Source of the DNA: a virus | IMG/VR virus record: IMGVR_UViG_3300010233_000125 | Coordinates: 2,353 to 34,694 of that record | Direction: 5' to 3' (one strand) | DNA length: 32,342 nucleotides | Made by a program: the position numbers and the translations under genes | Notes under the pieces: model-generated | What the model was told of the DNA's origin: nothing | What the model saw: the letters and a program-made list of their open reading frames with translations, nothing else | The model's database searches: none | Shown here: positions 7,099-14,650 of the stretch, piece after piece | Layout: the number at the start of each line of letters is the position of its first letter | How positions within the stretch are numbered: position 1 is the first letter of the stretch

Positions 7099-7153
7099 GA
7101 ATAACTGGAGACCTATGCCGACCACCTTTGCTGTATGCCCTCAACTTACTAAC

Positions 7154-7276
7154 ATGAAAAGAAAAATAAATAACTTCCTTACGTTAGTTGCTTACCTCCT
7201 CATTGCTCTATTTATGGCTTGGGGAGCATTTATGTTTATGGTAGAGTTTGTGAAGGTGTTCGGCAAAATATTATAA
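7154..7276 (+). CDS. Single-helix membrane peptide
   Basis: A 40-residue protein: basic start (MKRKINN), one hydrophobic helix (FLTLVAYLLIALFMAWGAFMFMV), then a short basic tail. The reading frame continues upstream to a TTG at 6977, but that part runs through the hairpin and hammerhead and does not look like protein, so ATG 7154 is preferred. No clear ribosome site is seen. The start lies 78 bases after the ribozyme cleavage point. Function is unknown; phage peptides of this shape include holin-like and Rz-like proteins. Confidence 0.5.
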   Translation: MKRKINNFLTLVAYLLIALFMAWGAFMFMVEFVKVFGKIL

Positions 7277-7289
7277 TAAGGAGAAACAG

Positions 7290-7571
7290 ATGACAGATAA
7301 ACAAACTTGGGGGACATCAAGTATTTACCTCGCAGCGGCAGTAATGGCACTCGGAATGGAATATGACCACACTGACAAATCTGACCATCGCAAGATGGTA
7401 TTTTACTTTGTTACTCCAGAGGATAAATCAGACCTTGAGAAATACTTCGGGAACCTCAAGTTTGATTTTGAATTGGTGGAACGTCAGTGGACTAATCGTT
7501 CTCTGATGGTGAATGCCTCAAGATATGCAGAAAGTTTGCAATCCTTGAAATCTGTTATCCATAGCTCATAG
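7290..7571 (+). CDS. Small phage protein, possible DUF5659
   Basis: A 93-residue soluble protein starting seven bases after a strong AAGGAGA site. The order SSIYLAAAVMALGM, then KMVFYFVTPEDK, then a Y-aromatic helix (LEKYFGNLKFDF), then a C-terminal helix recalls small phage proteins of the DUF5659 type. That is recognition from pattern only. Function is unknown. It is the first gene with a strong ribosome site after the hammerhead, so its message may be the one released by cleavage. Confidence 0.65.
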   Translation: MTDKQTWGTSSIYLAAAVMALGMEYDHTDKSDHRKMVFYFVTPEDKSDLEKYFGNLKFDFELVERQWTNRSLMVNASRYAESLQSLKSVIHSS

Positions 7572-7572
7572 T

Positions 7573-7587
7573 TGACTCGGAGTCAAA
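7573..7587. promoter_or_regulatory. Palindrome copy 3, perfect TTGACTCGGAGTCAA at a ribosome site
   Basis: A perfect 15-base dyad with a central G. It fills the gap between two genes: the ATG of the next gene begins at the very next base, and the only Shine-Dalgarno-like string (GGAG, 7579-7582) is part of the palindrome. A protein bound to DNA here, or a folded RNA copy, would affect expression of the gene at 7588. Confidence 0.7.
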
Positions 7588-7875
7588 ATGGCATACTCAC
7601 AAATAGGAGATAGAGTAGTTCGGGATGATGGATATGTTGCAATGCAGCATGTGAACACTAATGGTAAGGTTGTTTCCATTGGTGGAGTAAACTATACATT
7701 CTCTCCCTCACACAATGTATCTATGGCTTGGATTGCTCCAGAGCATGTTGACAAGGCGTTTACATTCAAGACAAATGCTTGCTGTGGCAACAGAGATAAA
7801 CAAGCCTTCATCTTTGCTTCATTAGTCAATGTACATTTATGGAATGGTCTGACCAGAGAAGGAAATCCACAATGA
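7588..7875 (+). CDS. Hypothetical protein with CCG motif
   Basis: A 95-residue protein. The first half is rich in beta-type sequence (VVRDDGYVAMQHVNTNGKVV, then TFSPSHNVSMAWI), and it has a conserved-looking NACCGNRDKQAF segment followed by NVHLW. The two adjacent cysteines might bind metal. The start codon follows the palindrome directly, with GGAG inside the palindrome as ribosome site. The stop overlaps the reductase start (ATGA), making it the leader gene of the sugar cassette. No family is recognised. Confidence 0.62.
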   Translation: MAYSQIGDRVVRDDGYVAMQHVNTNGKVVSIGGVNYTFSPSHNVSMAWIAPEHVDKAFTFKTNACCGNRDKQAFIFASLVNVHLWNGLTREGNPQ

Positions 7876-8681
7876 GAATATGCGTAACGGGATACCGAGG
7901 CAATCTGGGCAGTCGGATAGTTGCTCAAGGATTTGACCCTCTCGATTGCAATGTTACTCAAGAGATGGACGTGCAAAAAGCAATCAAGAATGCAAGACCC
8001 GACTTGATTATCCATCTCGCAGGAAAGACAGATGTAAACTACTGTGAAGATAAAAAGAACATGGAGACCGTTATGCTGACAAACTTGCGTGGGTCAGCTA
8101 ATGTGTTTAAATATGCAGAGTTTTATGGAGCCAAAACTCTCATAGTTTCCTCCGACCATGTGTTTAGTGGTAGAACATTTGGTAGCTACCTTGAGAAATC
8201 AAAACCAAACCCAGTCAATTATTACGGACTTACTAAATTGGCAGTGGAGGCATTGACTAAGGTTTATCCTAATGTGAGCATTATCCGAACCTCTACACTA
8301 TTCTGGTCTGAGAGAGGGATGATAAAATCTCAACTAGAAGATGTGAAATCGAGTAAAGATATTTATGCTCCTTTATTCATCCGTAGGAGCTTCCTCCACA
8401 TTGACCACTTTATTACTCAGCTTCACGAGTACATTTTCAATAGAGATATGCCGAAGGTTCTAAATTTATCAGGAAGTAAAAATGTTTCCTGGTTTACCTT
8501 CCTTCGAGATTATGCTAAATCTAGTGGATTGGATGATAGTAAAGTTCTTCCTAAATTCTTCAACAGTAAAGAGTTTGCTCCTCGTCCCTACAATGGCGGA
8601 TTGGATACTGGATTGTCAAAGAAGTTAGGAATTACTCAGTATAGTTATCTGGATGGAATCTGGCATGACAAGTTCAAATAA
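7872..8681 (+). CDS. RmlD-like NDP-4-keto-sugar reductase / epimerase (SDR)
   Basis: A 269-residue short-chain dehydrogenase of the extended type. The nucleotide-binding glycine motif is at residues 6-12 (TGYRGNLG), followed by HLAGKTDVNYCE, the catalytic Ser region VSSDHVFSG and the YxxxK pair in NYYGLTK. This is the layout of dTDP-4-dehydrorhamnose reductase (RmlD), which reduces a 4-keto sugar nucleotide with NAD(P)H. Size fits the family. ATG 7872 overlaps the upstream stop (ATGA); a longer frame from 7839 is less likely. No RmlA, B or C is in the window, so the substrate would come from the host or from genes elsewhere. Exact sugar specificity cannot be read from the sequence. Confidence 0.8.
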   Translation: MRICVTGYRGNLGSRIVAQGFDPLDCNVTQEMDVQKAIKNARPDLIIHLAGKTDVNYCEDKKNMETVMLTNLRGSANVFKYAEFYGAKTLIVSSDHVFSGRTFGSYLEKSKPNPVNYYGLTKLAVEALTKVYPNVSIIRTSTLFWSERGMIKSQLEDVKSSKDIYAPLFIRRSFLHIDHFITQLHEYIFNRDMPKVLNLSGSKNVSWFTFLRDYAKSSGLDDSKVLPKFFNSKEFAPRPYNGGLDTGLSKKLGITQYSYLDGIWHDKFK

Positions 8682-9348
8682 ATATTCCGTAGTGATTCCT
8701 GTTTATAACAATTGGCAACTCACCCACCAACTATTATTGGACTTGTTTCGTGTCCTTCCTCAAGATGTTGAGATTGTAGTAGCTGACGATTGCTCAACTC
8801 AGTGGGAAGTTAGTGCAGGGTTGGATTGGTGGGCAAATGGGATGTTTAGGGATAGACTGAATATTGTTCGTCAAGAAATGAATGTAAGATTTCTTCGGAA
8901 TGCTAATAGTGGAGTAAGCAATGCAAACGGAGATGTAATCATTCTCTGCAACAACGATATTCGAGTTTATGAGAATCCTATCCCAAAAATTGAAGAAACT
9001 TTAGAAGAATATCCTGTTCCAACTTTGATGGGGAAAAGCCTACAACGTGGAGATACTGGATGGAATAGATTCGGGGATAAGATTTTCCCATACTTGGAAG
9101 GATGGTTTCTGGCATTCTTGAAATCAGATTGGAATAAATTTGGAGGATTCGATGAGAGATTTGTCCCATTTGATTTTGAGGATGTGGATTTATCCACAAC
9201 ATTTATCCATAATGGCGGAACTATTGTAGAATTAGATGTAAATGTTCAGCATATTGGTGGGCAATCTATTGGATATTCAGTAGAACGCCAGAGACAGACT
9301 AAAATAAACCAAGAGAAATTTGAAAATAAGTGGATTAAGTATGACTAA
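8665..9348 (+). CDS. GT2-type glycosyltransferase
   Basis: About 227 residues of GT-A fold, family 2 pattern: YSVVIPVYNNWQLT at the start, VADDCS (nucleotide-binding Asp), a NNDIRV motif that acts as the metal-binding DxD, then a WFLAFLKSDWNKFGGFDERF acceptor loop with FDFEDVDLS. Such enzymes move a sugar from a nucleotide donor to an acceptor in the cytosol. I chose ATG 8665, with GGATGGA upstream; ATG 8653 is an alternative. It overlaps the reductase gene by 17 bases. No membrane segment is seen, so a soluble acceptor such as a virion protein is possible. Confidence 0.85.
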   Translation: MTSSNKYSVVIPVYNNWQLTHQLLLDLFRVLPQDVEIVVADDCSTQWEVSAGLDWWANGMFRDRLNIVRQEMNVRFLRNANSGVSNANGDVIILCNNDIRVYENPIPKIEETLEEYPVPTLMGKSLQRGDTGWNRFGDKIFPYLEGWFLAFLKSDWNKFGGFDERFVPFDFEDVDLSTTFIHNGGTIVELDVNVQHIGGQSIGYSVERQRQTKINQEKFENKWIKYD

Positions 9349-9358
9349 GGAGAAGATG

Positions 9359-9670
9359 ATGGATAAACAAACAGAGTATATAAATAGTATCATTTTTGAG
9401 GTGTTCGGATTATGCCCAGAATACAAGATAGTCTGGATGAAGGATGAGTGGATTGAGTTTTATGAGTCGCCTCAATTGAGTTGGACTATGACTGACAAAG
9501 TGTTTACTTCTGGGCGAGTTAGACTACATCTTGTAGAACATCAAGTCAAGTTGGATAGTGGGATGGTGGTAGCTGCTTGCTTTGCAGTTCATCATCCAAT
9601 GAAAACTATTTACCTGCGTGTGCTTGATTTTGGTGGTGGTCAAGCGTGGAGTATGTATAAGCATGTCTAA
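9359..9670 (+). CDS. Hypothetical protein within the sugar cassette
   Basis: A 103-residue protein with alternating hydrophobic pattern (KIVWMKDEWIEFYES, RVRLHLVEHQVKL) suggestive of a small beta-rich fold. AAGGAG at 9347-9352 sets the start at ATG 9359; ATG 9356 is three bases earlier and cannot be excluded. It ends eight bases into the next gene. No family is recognised. Similar small genes alternate with the transferases through this region. Confidence 0.6.
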   Translation: MDKQTEYINSIIFEVFGLCPEYKIVWMKDEWIEFYESPQLSWTMTDKVFTSGRVRLHLVEHQVKLDSGMVVAACFAVHHPMKTIYLRVLDFGGGQAWSMYKHV

Positions 9671-10622
9671 AATCAAGGTTCTATTTCACACTCTGTTCTA
9701 CCCGATGGCGATTGGGCAATACTTTCGCAGAGCTTTGGAGTTACGTGATGACATTGACCTCAAGACAACGGGCATTACTACAGGTAACTGGATTCCATGG
9801 AAAGGTTCCATGACCGTACCACAGAAATATGCTTACACTCCTGATATTCCTTTACCATATCACTTCTCAAATCCCGTTGCAGACTATGAATACGTAAAGA
9901 CCTTGATGGGAGATTGGAAGCCAGATTTAGTTTTGACTTGTGATGCTAGTTCCCGATGGTTGAATAAGCCTACTGATGGATTTGTAGCTACAATTGCCAC
10001 AGATGCTCACGCTCTGAATTATGACAGCCCTCGCAGGAATAGTGACAAATTCTTCAACATGCACCAAGCCTACTCTCAGGCAGGAGATTATATTCTCCCC
10101 TACGCTTATGACCATACAGTACATTATAAAGAGGATAAAGAATATACCAAAGAGTATAATGTGGCTATGGTTGGTGTAGAATATCAGCATAGAATTGAAT
10201 TAGCCCAGAGATTACAAGCAGAGGGCATTACAGTAAACTTCTCTAATGGTGACATTTTTGATGAATACCGAGTAGCACACCAGAAAGCAACCATTGGGCT
10301 AAACTGGAGTAGTCTCGATGATTTGAATGCTCGTGCCTTTGAGTTGCCTATGATGGGCTGTATTCCAATAATGAATTTAGTTTCTGATATGAAACTTGCT
10401 AGACACTCTTACTTCGATTACTCATTCTTATTTGAAGGTGGGAGTAGGAATAATCACGAAAATAAATCTTGCTTTGTAAAGAATGCAGTAGACCAAGTAA
10501 AAATGGCAATGGATGATTTACCAGAAGCTAAAAACAGGCTAGAAGTTATGCGTAAAGAGATGGTGAATGAAACTTATGCTAATCGGATTGATGAGTTATT
10601 GAAAGTTTGTGGATTTATATAG
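9663..10622 (+). CDS. CgeB-like glycosyltransferase (GT-B fold)
   Basis: A 319-residue protein. The N-terminal half begins SKIKVLFHTLFYPMAIGQYF and includes WKPDLVLTCDASS. The C-terminal half has VAMVGVEYQHRIELAQRL and the diagnostic stretch IGLNWSSLDDLNARAFELP-MMGCIPI. The pattern N-x-R-x-FE followed by a small-Gly-Cys loop is typical of CgeB/Glyco_trans_1_2 proteins, where it binds the donor nucleotide. CgeB was named for spore-coat glycosylation, and relatives are frequent in phages. ATG 9663 overlaps the upstream gene. The longer frame from 9618 reads through the upstream gene and is rejected. Confidence 0.75.
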   Translation: MSKIKVLFHTLFYPMAIGQYFRRALELRDDIDLKTTGITTGNWIPWKGSMTVPQKYAYTPDIPLPYHFSNPVADYEYVKTLMGDWKPDLVLTCDASSRWLNKPTDGFVATIATDAHALNYDSPRRNSDKFFNMHQAYSQAGDYILPYAYDHTVHYKEDKEYTKEYNVAMVGVEYQHRIELAQRLQAEGITVNFSNGDIFDEYRVAHQKATIGLNWSSLDDLNARAFELPMMGCIPIMNLVSDMKLARHSYFDYSFLFEGGSRNNHENKSCFVKNAVDQVKMAMDDLPEAKNRLEVMRKEMVNETYANRIDELLKVCGFI

Positions 10623-10631
10623 GAGAAGAAA

Positions 10632-10931
10632 ATGCCCACAGTAGTTAGAAACGTAGGACGAAAGAAACAAGCAACATTACCTAATGGTCGTGTAGTGGAG
10701 CCACAAGAAAGATTACAACTTTCTGATGGGTGGTATCCTACTCTACCGACAGACACACACTTCGTTTTTATAACCTCTCATTTTGGCAGTCGTATGATGT
10801 GTACTTGTGGAGGAGAAGCGGCATTGGTCGGATACCATGCTTATAAGCAGTACGCCTCATATATGGGAAATGAAGTTATTGCCTGTTTAGACTTTTTGAA
10901 TCTTGGGCATCATCGTGATGGTAGTCACTAA
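10632..10931 (+). CDS. Hypothetical protein with CTCGG motif
   Basis: A 99-residue protein preceded by AGGAGA. Its C-terminal half contains MCTCGGEAALVGYHAYKQY and ends in a His-rich NLGHHRDGSH. This looks like a small conserved phage domain that I have seen described only as hypothetical. Cys and His residues could bind metal, though only one CxC pair is present. Its stop overlaps the methyltransferase start (TAATG). Function is unknown. Confidence 0.6.
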   Translation: MPTVVRNVGRKKQATLPNGRVVEPQERLQLSDGWYPTLPTDTHFVFITSHFGSRMMCTCGGEAALVGYHAYKQYASYMGNEVIACLDFLNLGHHRDGSH

Positions 10932-11494
10932 TGATTAGAATATCAGATTATTCCTATGCAGATGTAGTTGAGCTTCTGGCAAGACTTCCCAAGAATTTAG
11001 GAACTGTTGTAGATTTGGGGGCTGGAAAGAGGGATAGTCCAGTATCATTACAGGTGGCACAAATCCCCTGTAAGCATCTCATTTCCGTAGAAGCCTTTGA
11101 CCCCTATATTTCATATCTCCTGCTTAGTAATCCTATTGCAGATACGCACGATGTAGTCAAAGCTCACATTACCCACTCAAATTATAAAGTCAAAGAATGC
11201 GATTTAGTTCTGATGATTGATGTCATTGAGCATCTAGAAAATGAAGAAGCTCTCGAACTAATTGAATATCTGCAATCTGTGGCAAAGTGCATTGTGATAT
11301 TTACAGTTGTTGGTGATACAGTCGGATATTCAAATCACGATATGGATAATTCTCTCCAAGAGCACAAATCGGCGTGGTATCCTGAGAATTTTGAGGATTT
11401 AGGATTTGAGGTTACGGTCTATGAGGACTTTCATCATCATCTTGGAGATGGGCATATTGATGCTATGTGGGCCTGTTGGAAACGTGGTGACTAA
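10931..11494 (+). CDS. Class I SAM-dependent methyltransferase
   Basis: A 187-residue single-domain methyltransferase. Motif I is VVDLGAGKRD at about residues 26-35 (SAM-binding loop), an acidic end of strand 2 is in ISVEAFDPY, and motif IV is LVLMIDVIEHLENEEAL, a signature of the UbiE/small-molecule group. It starts on a 1-base stop/start overlap and ends the same way (TAATG) with the PLP-fold gene. In this context a sugar O- or N-methyltransferase acting on the glycan made by the neighbours is likely. There is no DPPY or PC motif, which argues against a DNA methylase. Confidence 0.78.
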   Translation: MIRISDYSYADVVELLARLPKNLGTVVDLGAGKRDSPVSLQVAQIPCKHLISVEAFDPYISYLLLSNPIADTHDVVKAHITHSNYKVKECDLVLMIDVIEHLENEEALELIEYLQSVAKCIVIFTVVGDTVGYSNHDMDNSLQEHKSAWYPENFEDLGFEVTVYEDFHHHLGDGHIDAMWACWKRGD

Positions 11495-12678
11495 TGGATG
11501 ATAACTTACTAGAGCGAATAAAAGAATATGGAGATAAGGAAGAGGTCTTTGAACCTGGAGTAACCTTTATTCCAGTTGACAATTCTATCTCAAATGGAGA
11601 TGAGAGTGCCAACCTAATCTCCGCTATTCTTGGAGATGGTAAGGAACATTTACTATCTTTTATGAATAAACTCCATAGCTACATCGGGTATGGTCATATC
11701 TCGGTGACTGGGAATATATCATCTGCCCATCTGATAACTATGAAGGTTTTATCCTCCCCCATCTTTGGAAGTCGCTCACTAGGAGTTGGGGATGAGGTCA
11801 TTACTACGGCCAACAATGTAGCAGTCATAAATTCATGTAGAGCATTTGGCATTGTGCCAGTTTTAGTGGACGTTGACCTGAATACCATGCTTCCAGACCC
11901 AATTGAAATCGAGATGAAAGTCGTGGAAGGTAAGACCAAGGCGATTATCATATCTTCTCCCCAAGGTAGCTCCATGATTGGGGAGGAGTTACGTGACATT
12001 TGTGATGACTTTTCCATTATGCTTATTGAGGACTTTGGGTATGGGTTTGGTGGAAATGTTCAAGGTATGCCAGTCGGCAGCTATGCAGATGTGGTGATTT
12101 ATTCTTTCCATTCTAATCTTCTTGGAGATGCTGGAGTTATTGTCTGTAAGCAGCACCTTATACATCAACTTATTGAAAAGGCTATGGAAGAAGATGGAAC
12201 ATCCCTATTTATTGGTCTGGGTAGTAATAAGCTGATGTATGCCTACTTGGATGCCCAGATGGATAAAAGAGAGTTCTACTTTGCACAGCGCAGATTGAAT
12301 TGGACTCGTCTTTACAGAGGACTTTCACAGCATCACAAATACTTTAGATTTCAGAAGTGTCCCGATATTGTGAATCCTTCGTGGACTGGATTTACCATTA
12401 CAATCAAGCAGCCATCTAACTTTGGCAAACTTGAATTGATGGCATTTCTGGCTGACCGTCAAATCGGAGTTCGTAATGTAATTGGAAATGTCTTTAGGTC
12501 AGAATCTTATAGGGACATGCAAATTACCGAAGATGAGCTAATTAATTCAGATTACATCCATGATAACTCTTTTGTTATCGGGTGTAATCCTAACATGAAA
12601 GAATGTCACACGGACTATATCATCAAAACCATTTCAGATTTCTTGGAGAAGTATGGAAAAGAAGAAACTAAAAATTGA
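11494..12678 (+). CDS. RfbH/DegT-like PLP-fold protein lacking the catalytic Lys/His
   Basis: A 394-residue protein of the DegT/DnrJ/EryC1 fold, nearest in pattern to the RfbH (E1) sugar 3-dehydrases: ISSAHL (75-80), LGVGDEVITT (96-105), a VPVLVDVDLNT strand (121-131) and the PLP-ring Asp in LIEDFG (D180). Where aminotransferases have SFHATK and RfbH/ColD have His in place of Lys, this protein has SFHSNLLGDAG (204-214), about three residues shorter and with neither. No frameshift is seen there. It may bind PLP-sugar without Schiff-base chemistry, be inactive, or have a changed role. It overlaps the next gene by 26 bases. Confidence 0.75.
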   Translation: MDDNLLERIKEYGDKEEVFEPGVTFIPVDNSISNGDESANLISAILGDGKEHLLSFMNKLHSYIGYGHISVTGNISSAHLITMKVLSSPIFGSRSLGVGDEVITTANNVAVINSCRAFGIVPVLVDVDLNTMLPDPIEIEMKVVEGKTKAIIISSPQGSSMIGEELRDICDDFSIMLIEDFGYGFGGNVQGMPVGSYADVVIYSFHSNLLGDAGVIVCKQHLIHQLIEKAMEEDGTSLFIGLGSNKLMYAYLDAQMDKREFYFAQRRLNWTRLYRGLSQHHKYFRFQKCPDIVNPSWTGFTITIKQPSNFGKLELMAFLADRQIGVRNVIGNVFRSESYRDMQITEDELINSDYIHDNSFVIGCNPNMKECHTDYIIKTISDFLEKYGKEETKN

Positions 12679-13687
12679 TGTTCTTAGTGCGGGTGGAAGC
12701 CCTACTGGAGTTACTGAGCAGAGTATATATGGAATTGATGGTCGTGTGGGAGTTGGAGGAGCAGAACTTGGAATTCTAACTCTCCTACGAATGTGGCACG
12801 ATGCTGGACATGAGGTTGTATTCTATAATGAGGGGGATAGTGCTAGGTCGGAATTCAACCATTCTCACATTGCCAACTTCAAAAAGAGCCGTGATAGGGA
12901 TATTCTTATTGCTTTCCGCTCCCCAATCCCAGACCTGATGGATGGAGCCAAAGGTAAAAAGATTTGGTATAGTAATGACCAATATACTACAGGAAGTTTT
13001 GCTGACTTTCGTAGTCATGTGGATGAGGTAGTTGTCATCTCTGAGTTTCACAACAATTACTTCAAGACCATGTACAATATTTGGGATGCTCACGTAATTG
13101 ACATTCCTGTGCGTACTTGGGAATACCCAGAGACTAAAAAGGTTAGAAACTCCTGCATTTTTACAAGTGTGCCAGACCGAGGACTTTTACAGCTTGCTCC
13201 TATATGGGATAGGATTGTTGAGCAGGTTCCAGATGCCACCCTAACTATTACTGGGGATTGGAGCTTATGGGATAACAATAACCACGACCATCATGTTCGT
13301 CCATATCGTTTAGCTTTTGCCAACAAAAAGAATGTGACCTACCGAAGTGCCATCAGCAGGAAAGAATTAGTTGATATTCAGAGTTCAGCAGAGTTCCATC
13401 TTTACCCAGGAATTTATCCAGAACTATTTTGCATTAGTGTAGCAGAAAGCCAGGTGGCAGGAGCTTTACCTATCACATCCACCGTAGGTGCAGTGGATAC
13501 TACTAACCGATTTGGATATAAGATACAAGGTAATCCAAGCTCCAAAGAGTTTCAGGACAGATTTGTAGATAAAACTGTTGAGTGTATGAAGTCAGATAGC
13601 ATACGAGCTATTGGAGGAACCTTAGCAAAAGTAGAGTTTGGCTCGGAGTCAATCTTAGCCAAATGGGACGAACTTCTATATGGCTAG
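12653..13687 (+). CDS. GT4-type glycosyltransferase (GT-B fold)
   Basis: A 344-residue protein. The N-terminal domain has GVGGAELGILTLLRMWHDAGHEV, the glycine-rich acceptor-side loop of GT4 enzymes. The middle has IWYSNDQYT and VVVISEFHNNYF. The C-terminal domain has ATLTITGDW, a YRSAISRKELVDIQSSAEFHLYPG segment and PELFCISVAESQVAGALPI, which is the ExxxxxxxE donor-binding motif (E-L-F-C-I-S-V-A-E). Such enzymes retain the anomeric configuration of the donor sugar. ATG 12653 follows GGAGA and overlaps the PLP-fold gene by 26 bases. Palindrome copy 4 lies near the 3' end. Confidence 0.84.
   Translation: MEKKKLKIDVLSAGGSPTGVTEQSIYGIDGRVGVGGAELGILTLLRMWHDAGHEVVFYNEGDSARSEFNHSHIANFKKSRDRDILIAFRSPIPDLMDGAKGKKIWYSNDQYTTGSFADFRSHVDEVVVISEFHNNYFKTMYNIWDAHVIDIPVRTWEYPETKKVRNSCIFTSVPDRGLLQLAPIWDRIVEQVPDATLTITGDWSLWDNNNHDHHVRPYRLAFANKKNVTYRSAISRKELVDIQSSAEFHLYPGIYPELFCISVAESQVAGALPITSTVGAVDTTNRFGYKIQGNPSSKEFQDRFVDKTVECMKSDSIRAIGGTLAKVEFGSESILAKWDELLYG
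13638..13652. promoter_or_regulatory. Palindrome copy 4, 14/15 match to TTGACTCSGAGTCAA
   Basis: The sequence reads TTGGCTCGGAGTCAA: one mismatch at position 4 and a central G. It lies in the last 17 codons of the GT4 gene (encoding G-S-E-S), 28 bases before the start of the next transferase. Confidence 0.55.
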
Positions 13688-14441
13688 AATATCGGTGATT
13701 ATGTCCACGGGGGGAAATAGACTTCCAGAATTAGAAAGAACTTTACAATCTTGGAGTAGAGTTACCCACCCAGACTTTGAATTTATCCTAATCCTAAATG
13801 ATTTTCAGAGTGATGAGGTTGGTGATTTAGTTCAGAGATATAAATTTATCACTAAATATAAATGCACTAACTCTAAGCCAGTACCAGGAAATATCATTTG
13901 GGCAAGAGAAGGTAAAGCAGGTAGTGGGGAGTATATTGTATTTGCCATGGCTGACGTTCTGCTAGGAACTTACAATATATTAGAAATGATGGAGAATTCT
14001 AATAAATATCAAAGGGCGAGTGTTCTAACTTACTATACAGATGAAATAGAGAAGGATATGTTGGACGGTATTGACTGGATAAATCAGCCTAGACTGATTG
14101 AAGAACTCCCTAGTTTCTGGACACATACTGCGGTATCTGGAGACCCAGTTTCTAATGAGTTTGGGCATGACCCAAGATTGACTACTTACATAACTGGAGC
14201 TACTAGAGAGTATTGGGAATGGATTGGATGGTTTAGGGAGGATGAGTTTGGGTATTTGAACTTAGACACAGATTTGGTTTTACGTGAAAGATTTCTAAAG
14301 AAAATGCCAGTTACAGTAGGGTGGGGATACCACCAATGGCATACTCCCAGTAAAATACCTACAGAGCATAAATTAGGTGCATACATATATGAGACCGAAG
14401 AACAAGCAAGACTACTTTCACCTGCAAGGAGAGGAGAATAA
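13680..14441 (+). CDS. GT2-like glycosyltransferase (GT-A fold)
   Basis: A 253-residue protein with an ISVIMSTGGNRLPELERTL start, LILNDFQSDE, then AGSGEYIVFAMADVLLG, where the MAD segment stands in the place of the metal-binding DxD. A late YLNLDTDLVLRERF resembles the ED-x-D segment of GT2 enzymes. The divergence is larger than in the other two GT2 genes here, so donor and acceptor are unclear. The start overlaps the upstream stop by eight bases and the stop overlaps the next ATG (TAATG). No signal peptide is present. Confidence 0.72.
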   Translation: MARISVIMSTGGNRLPELERTLQSWSRVTHPDFEFILILNDFQSDEVGDLVQRYKFITKYKCTNSKPVPGNIIWAREGKAGSGEYIVFAMADVLLGTYNILEMMENSNKYQRASVLTYYTDEIEKDMLDGIDWINQPRLIEELPSFWTHTAVSGDPVSNEFGHDPRLTTYITGATREYWEWIGWFREDEFGYLNLDTDLVLRERFLKKMPVTVGWGYHQWHTPSKIPTEHKLGAYIYETEEQARLLSPARRGE

Positions 14442-14650
14442 TGGATAAAATAGGTAGTGCAAAAGCCAAAGAAAAACTGCTTGAAATTGCAGAGGATTTA
14501 GCAAATATCTCCAGCATTCAGGCGTTTGTTGATAATATGATGAATGCCAAGTTAGATAGAGAAATGACTCCGTTTGAATGGTGGGAGACTTATTTAGCTT
14601 GGAGTGAGGTATCAACAGAGAATGACATGGAGAATTATTATGGAGAATAA
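14441..14650 (+). CDS. Small acidic hypothetical protein
   Basis: A 69-residue, helix-rich acidic protein (KAKEKLLEIAEDLANI, FEWWETYLAWSEV) with a very strong ribosome site (AGGAGAGGAG) overlapping the end of the upstream transferase. It ends 11 bases inside the next gene. The tryptophan-rich centre suggests a protein-protein contact. No family is recognised; a partner or regulator of a neighbouring transferase is only a guess. Confidence 0.55.
   Translation: MDKIGSAKAKEKLLEIAEDLANISSIQAFVDNMMNAKLDREMTPFEWWETYLAWSEVSTENDMENYYGE

Noticed and set aside
6862-7144. Two antisense frames over the non-coding island
   Set aside because: They are antisense to paired RNA helices and the ribozyme core, and neither shows a protein-like pattern or start signal.
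6977-7153. Upstream extension of the small membrane peptide frame from TTG 6977
   Set aside because: The extra 59 codons run straight through the bulged hairpin and hammerhead, lack a ribosome site and give low-complexity Gly/Ser/Thr sequence. RNA structure explains this stretch better.
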